A stretch of DNA of 64,000 nt from Sphingomonas sp. OK281 (GCF_900115295.1 NZ_FOVZ01000003.1:124001-188000); one strand, 5' to 3'; shown: positions 9,788 through 20,396, counted from the first letter of the stretch. The notes: generated from the letters alone by a model not told the origin. Numbers and translations: made by a program.

Positions 9788-10468
9788 ATGAAAGCATTGT
9801 TCCGCCTGATCGCCCTGCTCTCGCTATGGCTTGGGGCAGCGTTGCCTGCACAGGCGGCGGTGACGATCACCTTCTGGAGCCACGAGCTCGGCAACAGCTT
9901 CCCGCACGCGTTCTTCACGTTACGCGGCGTGCCCGATGCGGGCGGCGCGTCGGTCGATGCCAATTTCGGATTCACGGCGAAATCGGTGTCGCCCGCGCTG
10001 TTGATGGGCCCGGTGTCCGGCATGCTCGATATCGCCAAGCCGACCTATATCAACGGCAGCGACGCGCAGTTCTCCGTCGTGATGACCGACGCGCAATATA
10101 CGCAGGTACTGAAGCTGGTCGATGCCTGGAGCGAGGGCAAGCCCGATAGCGTGTATCGTCTCGGCGATCACAATTGCGTGCATTTCGTCAAGGAGGCCGC
10201 GCGGATCGTCGGACTGTCGGGGCTCGACCAGCCCAAATTGATGAAGAAACCGCGGTCGTATCTGAAGGCCGTCGGTGCGGCCAATGTCGGACGCGTCACT
10301 CCGGTCGCGATGCACGGCAAGGAGTATCTCGCGAGCCTGTCGCCGATCGTGCCGGTCGGGAGCGTAGCGTCGGCGTCGTCGGCTTCGGTCGCAACCGCGT
10401 ATCGGCCGCCGACCGCGACGCTCACCCCATCGATGCCAGCCCCATCGACGCCAGCCGCGCCGCGCTAA
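9788..10468 (+). CDS. Secreted protein with a possible papain-like Cys/His core, function unknown
   Basis: 226 residues with a Sec signal peptide (cleavage near AQAA, residue 23). The mature part has VTITFWSHELGNSFPHAFFTL near the start and GDHNCVHFVKEAARIVGL around residue 130-145. A histidine followed much later by an NCxxFV motif is the layout of permuted NlpC/P60-LRAT-like folds, so a hydrolase or acyltransferase fold is possible, but this is inference from two short motifs. The C-terminus is a low-complexity Ala/Pro/Ser tail. It converges with and overlaps the next gene by four bases. Confidence 0.75.
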   Translation: MKALFRLIALLSLWLGAALPAQAAVTITFWSHELGNSFPHAFFTLRGVPDAGGASVDANFGFTAKSVSPALLMGPVSGMLDIAKPTYINGSDAQFSVVMTDAQYTQVLKLVDAWSEGKPDSVYRLGDHNCVHFVKEAARIVGLSGLDQPKLMKKPRSYLKAVGAANVGRVTPVAMHGKEYLASLSPIVPVGSVASASSASVATAYRPPTATLTPSMPAPSTPAAPR

Positions 10469-11097
10469 TCCGCCGGTACCAGCTCGACGACGTCCAGCAC
10501 CGACTCGAACTTGGGATAGGGCAGCACCACGCGCCAGCGCTTGGCACCGATCCGCTCGATCAGCCCGGCCATGTCGCGGTTCGCATCGCGGCCATAGCGC
10601 ATCGGCCGCTTCTCGTCGCCGAGCTCCATCGTCCCCAGGAAGACGGCGCGCGCATTGGTGTCGGCGAAGATCGTACCGACCGGGCGCTGCGATCCGTCGA
10701 GCTTGACGAGGCTGACCACGCTCTCGCCATCGTCGTCGCTCGTCCCGATCCGACATGCGAACCAGCCCGACATCGTAAACGTCGGGCCGACGCCGGCGTG
10801 CGCGCCGAGCTTGTACGTGCGGCACCGGTACTTGCCTTCGGGCGGCAGGGGATCAACCAAGGATCGATCGGGATCGAACAGCACGGGATCGCGCCGTGTT
10901 TCCTGCGGATCAACCTGCGCCAGGGCATCCACCCATGCGCCGCGCCATCCCCGCAACCGCGCGCGATCAGCGGTCGTGGCCACCCGGCGCCAGTCGAGCG
11001 TGTTGCGCGGATCGCCGCTCGCCGTCTCGATACCGACGACGGTCGATCCACAGATCGCGATCGTCATGCACACGGCAGTTCCAAACCAAGTCCGCAT
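10465..11097 (-). CDS. DUF4893-like exported protein
   Basis: 210 residues beginning with a hydrophobic export segment (MRTWFGTAVCMTIAICGSTVVG), followed by TLDWRRVATTADRARLRGWRGAWVDAL, which I recognise as the start of the DUF4893 family common in sphingomonads. The central CRTYKLG and FACRI segments carry two cysteines that could pair in the periplasm. The reading frame is open far upstream, but ATG 11097 is the natural start for an exported protein. Function of the family is unknown. Confidence 0.75.
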   Translation of the reverse strand: MRTWFGTAVCMTIAICGSTVVGIETASGDPRNTLDWRRVATTADRARLRGWRGAWVDALAQVDPQETRRDPVLFDPDRSLVDPLPPEGKYRCRTYKLGAHAGVGPTFTMSGWFACRIGTSDDDGESVVSLVKLDGSQRPVGTIFADTNARAVFLGTMELGDEKRPMRYGRDANRDMAGLIERIGAKRWRVVLPYPKFESVLDVVELVPAD

Positions 11098-11183
11098 AGT
11101 CTGCTGTCCCGATCGCTTGAGCGAAACTACGCCTGTATCACGTTGAGAAGCAACGGTTTTCGAAACTTGGCCACCGCTAGTCG

Positions 11184-11969
11184 TCACGCCGCGGTCCAGC
11201 CGCCATCCATCGACAGGTTCGCGCCGGTGATCGCCCTGGCTTCGTCGCGGCACAGGAACAGCGCGAACGCCGCGACCTGCTCGGGCGTGACGAACTCCTT
11301 GGTCGGTTGCGCCGCCAACAGCACGTCGTTCATCACCTGATCGCGCGTCAGCCCGCGTGCCGCCATCGTATCGGGGATCTGGTTCTCGACCAGCGGCGTC
11401 CAGACATAGCCCGGCGAGATGCAGTTGACGGTGATGCCGTCGGTCGCGGTCTCCAGCGCGATCGTCTTGGTGAGCCCGGCGATCGCGTGCTTCGCCATCA
11501 CGTAGGCGGACTTGTTCGGGCTCGCGACCAGCGAGTGCGCGGACGCGGTCGAGATGATCCGGCCCCAGCCCTTCGCCCGCATGTGGGGCACCGCCGCCCG
11601 CATCATGTGCCAGGCGGAAGACAGGTTGATCGCGATGATCGCGTCGAACTTGTCGATCGGAAAATCGGCGATCCCGGCGACATGCTGAATGCCGGCGTTG
11701 TTGACGACGATGTCGACGCTGCCGGTCTCCGCCACGGCGCGCGCGACCATCGCCGCGATCTGTTCGGGCTTGGTCATGTCGGCCGGGTCGTAGAGCGCGG
11801 CGGCTCCGCTGACCTCCGCCAATCCCGCACGGTCTCGCTCGATCGCATCGGTGTCGCCAAAGCCGTTGAGCATCACGGTAGCGCCTTCGGCCGCGAACGC
11901 CTTGGCATAGGCGAGGCCGATGCCCGAGGTGGATCCGGTGATGACCGCGGTCTTGCCCTTCAGGAACAT
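11184..11969 (-). CDS. bdhA: 3-hydroxybutyrate dehydrogenase (SDR family)
   Basis: 261 residues. Interconverts (R)-3-hydroxybutyrate and acetoacetate with NAD in polyhydroxybutyrate/ketone-body turnover. Classical SDR features: TGSTSGIG (11-18), NNAG (90-93), and the Ser143/Tyr156/Lys160 catalytic set in STASAHSLVASPNKSAYVMAK. The HSLVASPNKSAYVAAKH-like segment and C-terminal ITGANLSMDGGWTAA closely match 3-hydroxybutyrate dehydrogenases. Stands alone, with no linked phaZ or CoA transferase. Confidence 0.88.
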   Translation of the reverse strand: MFLKGKTAVITGSTSGIGLAYAKAFAAEGATVMLNGFGDTDAIERDRAGLAEVSGAAALYDPADMTKPEQIAAMVARAVAETGSVDIVVNNAGIQHVAGIADFPIDKFDAIIAINLSSAWHMMRAAVPHMRAKGWGRIISTASAHSLVASPNKSAYVMAKHAIAGLTKTIALETATDGITVNCISPGYVWTPLVENQIPDTMAARGLTRDQVMNDVLLAAQPTKEFVTPEQVAAFALFLCRDEARAITGANLSMDGGWTAA

Positions 11970-12069
11970 GCGTACTCCCTCCCTCTATCGCGTCGATGAC
12001 ACGCGACCTTGCAACCCTAGCGCCACCTTGCGCATTTCGTTCCCGAGAAGAAACGAAAAGGGGCATATC

Positions 12070-12984
12070 ATGCGGCTCGACGATTACGATCCGAACATCA
12101 ACGTCGAGGACCAGCGGGGCTCGGGCGGCGGAGGCGGCGGCTTTGGGGGCGGTGGCGGCGGCCTGCTGATGGGGTTGTTGCCGATGATCGGCAGCCGCTT
12201 CGGGTGCGGCGGGATCGTCGTGGTGCTGATCCTGATGGCGGTGTTCGGCGGCATGGGCGGCCTTGGCGGGCTGCTCGGCGGCGGGCAGTCGTCGGCACCG
12301 ACGACGCAAAGCGGACCGCGTTCGGGTACCGATACCAAGACAAGCTGCTCGCTGAACGCCGAAAGCAAGGCCGCCTGCAACGCGTTCAGCTCCGCCGACA
12401 ACACCTGGGAAGCGATCTTCCAGAAGAACGGACAGCGGTTCGAAGCGCCGAAGCTGGTCTTCTATTCCGGCAACGGCCAGTCGGGCTGCGGCGCGGCGCA
12501 ATCGGCGATGGGCCCCTTCTATTGCCCGACCGACCAGGGCATCTATCTCGACACCAGCTTTTTCAACGAACTCTCGACCCGCTTCAAGGCACAGGGCGAT
12601 TTTGCGCAGGACTATGTGATCGCGCATGAGTTCGGCCATCATATCCAGAAGCTGCTCGGCACCAATGCGCAGGTCCAGCAGGCACAGCGGCAGGCGAGCG
12701 AGACCGAAGGCAACGCGCTGTCCGTGCGGCTCGAACTCCAGGCGGATTGCTATGCGGGCGTGTGGGCGTCGGCGAACAAGTCGCGGCTCGAGGCCGGGGA
12801 TATCCAGGAGGGCATGACCGCCGCACAGGCGATCGGCGACGACACGCTGCAAAAGGAAACGCAGGGTCGCGTGGTACCCGACAGCTTCACGCACGGCACC
12901 TCGGCACAGCGCCAGTCGTGGCTGAAGCGCGGGCTGGACAGCGGCGATCCGCAGCAGTGCGATACGTTCTCGGGCGCGATCTGA
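12070..12984 (+). CDS. YpfJ-type neutral zinc metallopeptidase
   Basis: 304 residues. A glycine-rich N-terminus (residues 18-31) leads to a membrane helix (about 46-68) and a periplasmic domain with the zinc motif HEFGHH (His186, Glu187, His190) and a downstream ELQADCYAG helix that supplies the third ligand glutamate. This is the KPN_02809/YpfJ family; its substrate is unknown. The open frame extends to 11920, but ATG 12070 begins the conserved MRLDDYDPN start. Transcribed divergently from bdhA. Confidence 0.92.
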   Translation: MRLDDYDPNINVEDQRGSGGGGGGFGGGGGGLLMGLLPMIGSRFGCGGIVVVLILMAVFGGMGGLGGLLGGGQSSAPTTQSGPRSGTDTKTSCSLNAESKAACNAFSSADNTWEAIFQKNGQRFEAPKLVFYSGNGQSGCGAAQSAMGPFYCPTDQGIYLDTSFFNELSTRFKAQGDFAQDYVIAHEFGHHIQKLLGTNAQVQQAQRQASETEGNALSVRLELQADCYAGVWASANKSRLEAGDIQEGMTAAQAIGDDTLQKETQGRVVPDSFTHGTSAQRQSWLKRGLDSGDPQQCDTFSGAI

Positions 12985-12997
12985 GCTGGGCCTCCCG

Positions 12998-13121
12998 ATC
13001 CTCCCCCGCCAGGGGGAGGTGGCTGGCGCTTGCCAGACGGAGGGGGAGGTAAGCGAAACGCCTGTTCCGTGTCCTCCCCCTCTGTCACCTTCGGCGACAC
13101 CTCCCCCTTGCGGGGGAGGAT
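12998..13121. repeat. Palindromic intergenic repeat, family R2 (copy b)
   Basis: Same ends as the copy at 6543-6666 (ATCCTCCCCCGCCAGGGGGA and inverted partner) and the same inner GACGGAGGGGGAGG/CCTCCCCCTCTGTC arms, with the two halves partly exchanged in orientation. Fills the gap between convergent genes. Confidence 0.85.
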
Positions 13122-13143
13122 TCAAAAATTGGCGCGCGCGTCC

Positions 13144-13425
13144 TTACGCGACCGTCACGCCCTTCCAGAACGCATAGCGTCCCTCGATCTCCGCCGCCGC
13201 CGACTTTGGCTCCGGATAATACCAGACCGCATCGACGTTCCGCTTTCCGTCGACGACCAGTGTCTTGTAGCTGGCAACGCCCTTCCACGGGCAGTTCGAG
13301 TGCGTCGCGCTATCCTCCAGCAATGCCGGATCGACGCTGTCCGCAGGGAAGTAATGATTGCCCTCGACGACGACGGTATCGTCCGATCGTGCGATCTCGT
13401 GGCCATTCCAACTTGCAACCGGCAT
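13144..13425 (-). CDS. DUF427 family protein
   Basis: 93 residues, the usual length of single-domain DUF427 proteins. The segments VVEGNHYFP, THSNCPWKGVASY and AVWYYPEPKSAAAEI are the family signature. Small cytoplasmic beta-rich protein of unknown biochemical role. It is followed upstream at a short distance by the ArsC-like gene, transcribed in the same direction, suggesting one transcript. Confidence 0.9.
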   Translation of the reverse strand: MPVASWNGHEIARSDDTVVVEGNHYFPADSVDPALLEDSATHSNCPWKGVASYKTLVVDGKRNVDAVWYYPEPKSAAAEIEGRYAFWKGVTVA

Positions 13426-13436
13426 GCTGATCTCCT

Positions 13437-13793
13437 TCAGGCGCTCCCCAGCCCCGCCGCTTCATACGCTTCGGGTTTGAACCCGACCAGCAGTGTCTCG
13501 CCGGTATCGAGCACCGGTCGCTTGATCATCGACGGTTGCGCCAGCATCAGCGCGGTGGCCTTCGCCGAATCCAGATCCGCGCGATCCGCTTCGGGAAGCT
13601 TCCGAAACGTCGTGCCTGCGCGGTTGAGCAACACTTCCCACCCGACCCGACCGATCCAGTCGTCGAGGTGCAGCGCGTCGATACCCGCGGCCTTGTAGTC
13701 GTGGAACGCGTACGCGACTTCGCGCGCATCGAGCCACGCCCGCGCCTTCTTGATCGTGTCGCAGTTCTTGATGCCGAACATCGTGATCGTCAA
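13437..13793 (-). CDS. ArsC/Spx-family (YffB-like) thioredoxin-fold protein
   Basis: 118 residues. FGIKNCDTIKKARAWL places a single redox-type cysteine (Cys10) at the ArsC position, without the CxxC of Spx. VGWEVLLNRAGTTFRKLP, PSMIKRPVLD and LVGFKPEAYE match the YffB subgroup, thought to be glutathione-dependent reductases. Eleven bases separate its stop from the DUF427 start. No arsenic genes are near, so arsenate reduction is unlikely to be its job. Confidence 0.9.
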   Translation of the reverse strand: MTITMFGIKNCDTIKKARAWLDAREVAYAFHDYKAAGIDALHLDDWIGRVGWEVLLNRAGTTFRKLPEADRADLDSAKATALMLAQPSMIKRPVLDTGETLLVGFKPEAYEAAGLGSA

Positions 13794-13840
13794 AATCGTC
13801 TCCGTGTCGCTGGATGGCTAGTTGCGCTAGCGGCTCGATC

Positions 13841-14221
13841 TCATATCGGGCCGTCCCGCTTCCTTCCACCGGCATTGCGGCGCCAAGTCGCTCGGAGGCG
13901 ACCGAAGAGCGCGGAGAGAATGACCGCAGGAACGGCCAGGACAGTAAGTATCGCGACACCGACGATCAGCAGCCCGCCGAATCCCGTATTCACCCACATT
14001 ACCGGCAGTTGCGCGAAGGTGACTATCGCTCCTGCCGACCATCCTCGCCTGCCAAACGCAAAGCCCCCGAAGGCCGACAGAAGCAGCGAACCGGGGTACC
14101 AGATCAACCAGTAGCCAGCCGCATCCCAAGGCTCCTTCGTGCCCGAGACATGGCTTACGAGCAGCCAGTACAGCACGCTGATGACCGCGAGGACGAACAC
14201 CTGGACCATGCGAAGTTTCAT
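13841..14221 (-). CDS. Small integral membrane protein, function unknown
   Basis: 126 residues with three or four hydrophobic segments (about 5-24, 39-57, 64-80 and 84-108) and a basic C-terminus (RLRATWRRNAGGRKRDGP) expected on the cytoplasmic side. No recognised family. ATG 14221 begins MKLRMVQVFVLAVISVLYW; it diverges from nadE across a 91-bp gap. Confidence 0.65.
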   Translation of the reverse strand: MKLRMVQVFVLAVISVLYWLLVSHVSGTKEPWDAAGYWLIWYPGSLLLSAFGGFAFGRRGWSAGAIVTFAQLPVMWVNTGFGGLLIVGVAILTVLAVPAVILSALFGRLRATWRRNAGGRKRDGPI

Positions 14222-14312
14222 GCTCGAAGCCTCTCACAGGATCGCGCGTCATGCCACCGCCGACGGGATCAAGCCGGTAGCGTGACGCAGCGCAGGCGTT
14301 TATCGGTGCGGC

Positions 14313-16358
<2,046 letters not shown>

Positions 16359-16412
16359 GGTCAGCCGCGCCACCTTGCATAAATCGCCCATCCGGCGCAT
16401 TATGAAAATCCT

Positions 16413-17273
16413 ATGACAGTGGCTCCACCGGATGGATCGCGCGATCGCCGGATCGAGATCCCATCTAATCTTTGGCTAATTCACCCGGCAGGCCGTGCGC
16501 TTTTGCCGCTTGCCTTGGCGCGTGGGATTTCCGCGAATTCCGTATCGGTGGCAGGGCTTTGCCTCGGTGGGGCAGCCGCGCTCGCCTACACGCAATGGGA
16601 TAGCTGGGCGATCGCGCTGGTCGGTCTGGTGCTGTCGATGGGCTGGCTGATCGCCGACGGACTCGATGGCATGGTGGCACGCGCGACCAAGACCGCCAGC
16701 CCGCTCGGCCGCATGCTCGACGGGCTGTGCGATCACGGCGTGTTCGCGCTGATCTATATCTCGCTCGCGCTGACGATCGACACGCCCGAGGGATGGATCC
16801 TCGCCTTTGCCGCCGGTGGCGCACACGCGGTGCAGTCGAACATGTACGAAGGCGAGCGCTCGCGCTTCCATCGTCGCATCAAGGGCGTGGCACTCGAGGC
16901 TCCGCCCGTGCCGACCGGCAACGCGCTCGTCCGCTTCTACGACAGCGTTGCCAGCAGCATCGACCGGATCGCGATGCCGTTCGAGCGCACGCTGGGCCAG
17001 TCGGTCGATCCGGTCGCGCTTGGTACGCTATACGGTGCGCGCGCCGTCGCGCCGTTGCGCTTCATGGCCTTGCTTACCGCGAATGTCCGGGTATGGGCGA
17101 TCTTCGTCGCCTGCTTCGCGGGCAATCCACGCATCTTCTGGTGGTTCGAGATCGTCCCTTTGACGCTCGTCGCCATCGTCGGGCTCGTCTGGCACCGTCG
17201 TGTCGAGCGGGCGTTCGTTCGTAATACTTCAGCAACGCGACCAAAGACCGCGTCGCGCATGCATCTTTCGTAA
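16413..17273 (+). CDS. CDP-alcohol phosphatidyltransferase family protein, candidate CDP-inositol-using transferase
   Basis: 286-residue integral membrane enzyme. The complete family motif is visible: Asp82, Asp85-Gly86, Ala89-Arg90, Gly99, Asp103 and Asp107 (ADGLDGMVAR then GRMLDGLCD). Hydrophobic segments follow at about 110-135, 210-235 and 245-262. Such enzymes move a phospho-alcohol from a CDP carrier to an acceptor hydroxyl. Fifteen bases downstream lies inositol-3-phosphate synthase, followed by a nucleotidyltransferase, so the substrate is probably CDP-inositol, or CDP-diacylglycerol with inositol phosphate. Acceptor unknown. A weak promoter (TTGCAT at 16375, CATTAT at 16398) lies just before the start. 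Confidence 0.88.
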   Translation: MTVAPPDGSRDRRIEIPSNLWLIHPAGRALLPLALARGISANSVSVAGLCLGGAAALAYTQWDSWAIALVGLVLSMGWLIADGLDGMVARATKTASPLGRMLDGLCDHGVFALIYISLALTIDTPEGWILAFAAGGAHAVQSNMYEGERSRFHRRIKGVALEAPPVPTGNALVRFYDSVASSIDRIAMPFERTLGQSVDPVALGTLYGARAVAPLRFMALLTANVRVWAIFVACFAGNPRIFWWFEIVPLTLVAIVGLVWHRRVERAFVRNTSATRPKTASRMHLS

Positions 17274-17288
17274 GGAACAGGGTCAGTA

Positions 17289-18380
17289 ATGAATAGCATT
17301 CGGATCGCCGTGGTCGGCATCGGCAACTGCGCGAGCTCGCTCGTCCAGGGCCTCGAGCATTATCGCGAGGGGGCAAACGACCAGGTTGGCCTGATGCATT
17401 TCGATATGGGTGGCTACAAGCCGAGCGACATCAAGGTCGTCGCGGCCTGGGACGTCGATCGTCGCAAGGTCGGCAAGGACGTCGCCGAGGCGATCTTCGC
17501 CAAGCCCAACTGCACCGCGGTGTTCGCACCCAATGTCGGCAACACCGGCACGATCGTGAAGATGGGCAAGAAGCTGGACGGCGTCGCCGACCACATGGCC
17601 GACTTCAAGGACGACCGCACGTTCCTGATGTCCGACGCTGCCGAGCCGACCCGTGAAGAGGTCATCGCCGAGCTGAAGGCATCCGGCGCCGACGTTCTCA
17701 TGAACTACCTGCCGGTCGGTTCGCAGGAAGCGACCGAATTCTACGCCGAGTGCGCGATCGAAGCGGGCGTTGCGTTCGTCAACAACATCCCCGTCTTCAT
17801 CGCGTCGAACCCGGTCTGGGCGAAGAAGTTCGAGGACGCCGGCGTCGCGATCATCGGCGACGACATCAAGGCTCAGCTTGGCGCGACGATCGTCCACCGC
17901 GTGCTGACCGACCTGTTCGCCAAGCGCGGCGTGAAGCTGGATCGTACGTACCAGCTCAACACCGGCGGCAACACCGACTTCCTCAACATGTCGAACCATC
18001 GCCGCCTCGAGTCGAAGAAGATCTCGAAGACCGAAGCCGTGCAGTCGGTCGCGGCCGAGCGCATGGACGACGACAACGTCCACATCGGTCCGTCGGATTA
18101 CGTGCCTTGGCAGAACGACAACAAGGTCTGCTTCCTGCGCATGGAAGGCCAGCTGTTCGGCGGCGTGCCGATGAACCTGGAGCTGCGTCTCTCGGTCGAG
18201 GACAGCCCCAACTCCGCAGGCGTCGCGATCGACATGATCCGTTGCGCCAAGATCGCCAAGGATCGCGGCATCGCCGGCGTGATCGATCCTGCCTCGGCCT
18301 ATTTCTGCAAGCATCCGCGCACGCAGATGACCGACGATCTCGCGCAGATCGAAGTCGAGCGGTTCATCAAGGCCGCCTGA
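17289..18380 (+). CDS. ino1: Inositol-3-phosphate synthase
   Basis: 363 residues, the short bacterial type found in actinobacteria. Converts glucose 6-phosphate to 1D-myo-inositol 3-phosphate using bound NAD. The NAD-binding GIGNCASSL is at residues 10-18; SGADVLMNYLPVGSQEAT, FVNNIPVFIAS and LNTGGNTDFLNM are family signatures, and the catalytic-region lysine-rich KKISKTEAVQS segment is present. AAGGA precedes the ATG. It is the metabolic anchor that identifies the flanking two genes as inositol related. The nucleotidyltransferase starts one base after its stop codon. Confidence 0.95.
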   Translation: MNSIRIAVVGIGNCASSLVQGLEHYREGANDQVGLMHFDMGGYKPSDIKVVAAWDVDRRKVGKDVAEAIFAKPNCTAVFAPNVGNTGTIVKMGKKLDGVADHMADFKDDRTFLMSDAAEPTREEVIAELKASGADVLMNYLPVGSQEATEFYAECAIEAGVAFVNNIPVFIASNPVWAKKFEDAGVAIIGDDIKAQLGATIVHRVLTDLFAKRGVKLDRTYQLNTGGNTDFLNMSNHRRLESKKISKTEAVQSVAAERMDDDNVHIGPSDYVPWQNDNKVCFLRMEGQLFGGVPMNLELRLSVEDSPNSAGVAIDMIRCAKIAKDRGIAGVIDPASAYFCKHPRTQMTDDLAQIEVERFIKAA

Positions 18381-18381
18381 C

Positions 18382-19113
18382 ATGATCGATACGCCCCGGA
18401 TCCAAACGGCGATCATCCTCGCCGCCGGGGAAGGCAGCCGCCTTCGCACCTCCGCCCCGTACAAGCCGCTCTGCGCGGTGGCGGGGCGGCCGTTGATCGC
18501 CCACGCGCTTGAGGGACTGGCGGAAGCCGGTTTTGCGCGGGCGATCGTGACGGTCAGCTATGGGCGCGAGGCGATCGAAGCGTATCTCGCGAGCCGGCGC
18601 TGGCCGCTGGCGGTCGAGACAGTGCTGGCGGATCACCGCGAACCCAACGGCGTCTCGGTACTGGCGGCGCGCGATGCACTGGCCGGTGACGAAGCGATTC
18701 TCGCAATGTGTGACCACCTCGTCAGCCCGGAACTCTATGCCCGCATGGCGAAAGCCTGCGCTGGCGGTGGTCTACGCCTCGGCATCGACCGGCGCCTTGG
18801 TCATGACTGGGTCGACCCGGAGGACGTTACCTGCGTCGCGACCGAGGGCGACCGCATCGTTGCGATCGGCAAGGGCCTCGAACCACACGACTGCTACGAC
18901 ACCGGCGTCTTCGCAATCGGCCCCGCGCTCTCTGACGCGCTGGCGACCTTGGCGAGCCCCTCGCTCACCGAAGGCGTCCGCCTGCTGGCCGCACAGGGTT
19001 TGGCCCGGATCGTGGATTGCAGCGACCTCGACTGGATCGACGTCGACGATGCCCCCGCGCTGGCGAAGGCCGAGGCTTGGATGGCGACCAAGGCGGATGC
19101 CGTCGCGGCATAA
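18382..19113 (+). CDS. Nucleotidyltransferase, candidate inositol-phosphate cytidylyltransferase
   Basis: 243 residues with a Rossmann-like sugar-nucleotidyltransferase fold. The nucleotide loop LAAGEGSRL (13-21) and Lys28 (YKPL) are intact; the metal-binding aspartate is Asp111 in MCDHL. An Asp-His pair at that place, rather than Asp-Gly/Asp-Asp, recalls the CTP:inositol-1-phosphate cytidylyltransferases of the archaeal di-myo-inositol phosphate pathway. Start one base after the stop of inositol-3-phosphate synthase. Most likely it makes CDP-inositol for the CDP-alcohol transferase encoded at 16413. A hexose-phosphate or choline-phosphate substrate is the alternative. Confidence 0.82.
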   Translation: MIDTPRIQTAIILAAGEGSRLRTSAPYKPLCAVAGRPLIAHALEGLAEAGFARAIVTVSYGREAIEAYLASRRWPLAVETVLADHREPNGVSVLAARDALAGDEAILAMCDHLVSPELYARMAKACAGGGLRLGIDRRLGHDWVDPEDVTCVATEGDRIVAIGKGLEPHDCYDTGVFAIGPALSDALATLASPSLTEGVRLLAAQGLARIVDCSDLDWIDVDDAPALAKAEAWMATKADAVAA

Positions 19114-19120
19114 GCTACGG

Positions 19121-19195
19121 TTCTCCTGCGAACGCAGGAGCCCAGGATACCAAGCGAAACGCTCCTGACCCTGGACTCCTGCGTTCGCAGGAGAA
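19121..19195. repeat. Palindromic repeat, family R3 (copy a)
   Basis: Ends TTCTCCTGCGAACGCAGGAG and its inverted partner, each a hairpin around CTCCTGCGAACGCAGGAG, with CCCAGG/CCTGG inner arms. Between the convergent nucleotidyltransferase and histidine-kinase genes, filling essentially the entire gap. Confidence 0.85.
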
Positions 19196-19197
19196 CA

Positions 19198-20391
19198 CTA
19201 GACCGAAGCGTCTACCCGCGGATCGGGCACGTCCAGCGTCGCGCACGTCCCGACCGCCGCGTTCTCGATCGTCACCGTCCCGCGCAGCTGCCGCGCGAGG
19301 CTGCCGATCATCCGCATCCCAAGGCTTTTCCGCGATGCCGTCTTCAGGTCGAAGTCGGCCGGCAATCCACCGCCCTCGTCCGATACCGTCAGCACGATCC
19401 GCCCGTCCGCGCTCCGCACCGTGACCCAAATCACGCCGCCGTCGTCGCCATAGGCATATTTGATCGCGTTGGTGACCAACTCGGTGACCAGCAACCCCAT
19501 CGGGATCGCCACGTCCGCGCTGATCAGGATCGCCTCGATATCGCAGTCGATCCGGTGGGTGAGCGATTGCTCCCCCAGCCCTGTCGCGATCCCGCAGACG
19601 AGGTCGTTCAGCGCGACGATGCCGACCTGATCGCCACGCCATAGCTGGTCGTGAGTCTGCGCGATCGCGGTGATCCGCGCCTGCGCGTCGCCCAGCAGCC
19701 GGCGGATCCGCGGATCGTCGTCCTCCTGCATCTGGAGGTTGAGCATCGCCGAGACCAGCGCGAGGCTATTTTTCACCCGGTGGCTGGCCTCCCGCGTGAG
19801 CAGTTCCTGATGCTCCATCGCCTCGCTCAACCGCTGCTCCGCCTGCTGCCGCTCGATCGCGACGCCGATAAGGTTCGCAAACCCCTGCATGAACGCGAAG
19901 TCGGCCGGCTCGAACTGGCCCTCATCGGGGCTGTCGACCTCGAGCACACCAAAGCGCTTGCCCGATGTCTCGACCAGCACGTTGATCGCGCGCCGGATAT
20001 TGTGCCGCGCCATGAACTCGGGCGTGCGGAAGCGCTGTTCGTTCTCGAGGTGGTTCGAGATCACCGGCTGCCCGGTCTCCAACGCGAACCCCGCCGGCGA
20101 CCCGAGATCGGTCCGCATCTCGGTCGACCCGACCACCCCCGGCTCCCAGCCGATGCCGGCACGCACCAGCAGCGTATCCTGCTCGGGACGATATTCGAGG
20201 AACTTGCAGTATTTCGACCGCATCCCCTCGCCGCACAATTCGGTCGCGCGCTGCAACATCGGCTGCAGATCCCGCGCCCGCAAAGCCTCGATCCCGAAAT
20301 CGGCGAGGATCGACTGCTGGCGAAGACGATATTCGAGTTCGCCAGCAGCAGGCGCGGTATCACCGCCGGGAGAGTGTTCTACGACAGGCAT
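19198..20391 (-). CDS. GAF-domain sensor histidine kinase (HisKA_2 type)
   Basis: 397 residues without membrane segments. A GAF domain (about 25-185; VLVETSGKRFGVLEVDS) precedes a HisKA_2 dimerisation box with the phospho-acceptor His204 in EASHRVKNSLALVSAML, then a HATPase domain with Asn308 (ELVTNAIKYAYG) and a DEGGGLP G-box. This is the LOV/HWE-like kinase class of alphaproteobacteria, which often feeds the general stress response or single-domain receivers. The start follows the ettA stop by five bases, and its GAGGA ribosome site lies over the end of ettA. No response regulator is adjacent. Confidence 0.9.
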   Translation of the reverse strand: MPVVEHSPGGDTAPAAGELEYRLRQQSILADFGIEALRARDLQPMLQRATELCGEGMRSKYCKFLEYRPEQDTLLVRAGIGWEPGVVGSTEMRTDLGSPAGFALETGQPVISNHLENEQRFRTPEFMARHNIRRAINVLVETSGKRFGVLEVDSPDEGQFEPADFAFMQGFANLIGVAIERQQAEQRLSEAMEHQELLTREASHRVKNSLALVSAMLNLQMQEDDDPRIRRLLGDAQARITAIAQTHDQLWRGDQVGIVALNDLVCGIATGLGEQSLTHRIDCDIEAILISADVAIPMGLLVTELVTNAIKYAYGDDGGVIWVTVRSADGRIVLTVSDEGGGLPADFDLKTASRKSLGMRMIGSLARQLRGTVTIENAAVGTCATLDVPDPRVDASV

Positions 20392-20396
20392 CGTCC

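Noticed and set aside
10465..13125. Single 886-codon minus-strand reading frame
   Set aside because: It crosses bdhA and the metallopeptidase gene in other frames and an R2 repeat; only its last 210 codons resemble a real exported protein.
16375..16412. Leaderless promoter for the inositol gene set
   Set aside because: TTGCAT and CATTAT are spaced by 17 bp, but the -10 is only about 10 bp from the ATG and the motif is weak; co-transcription with nadE is as likely.
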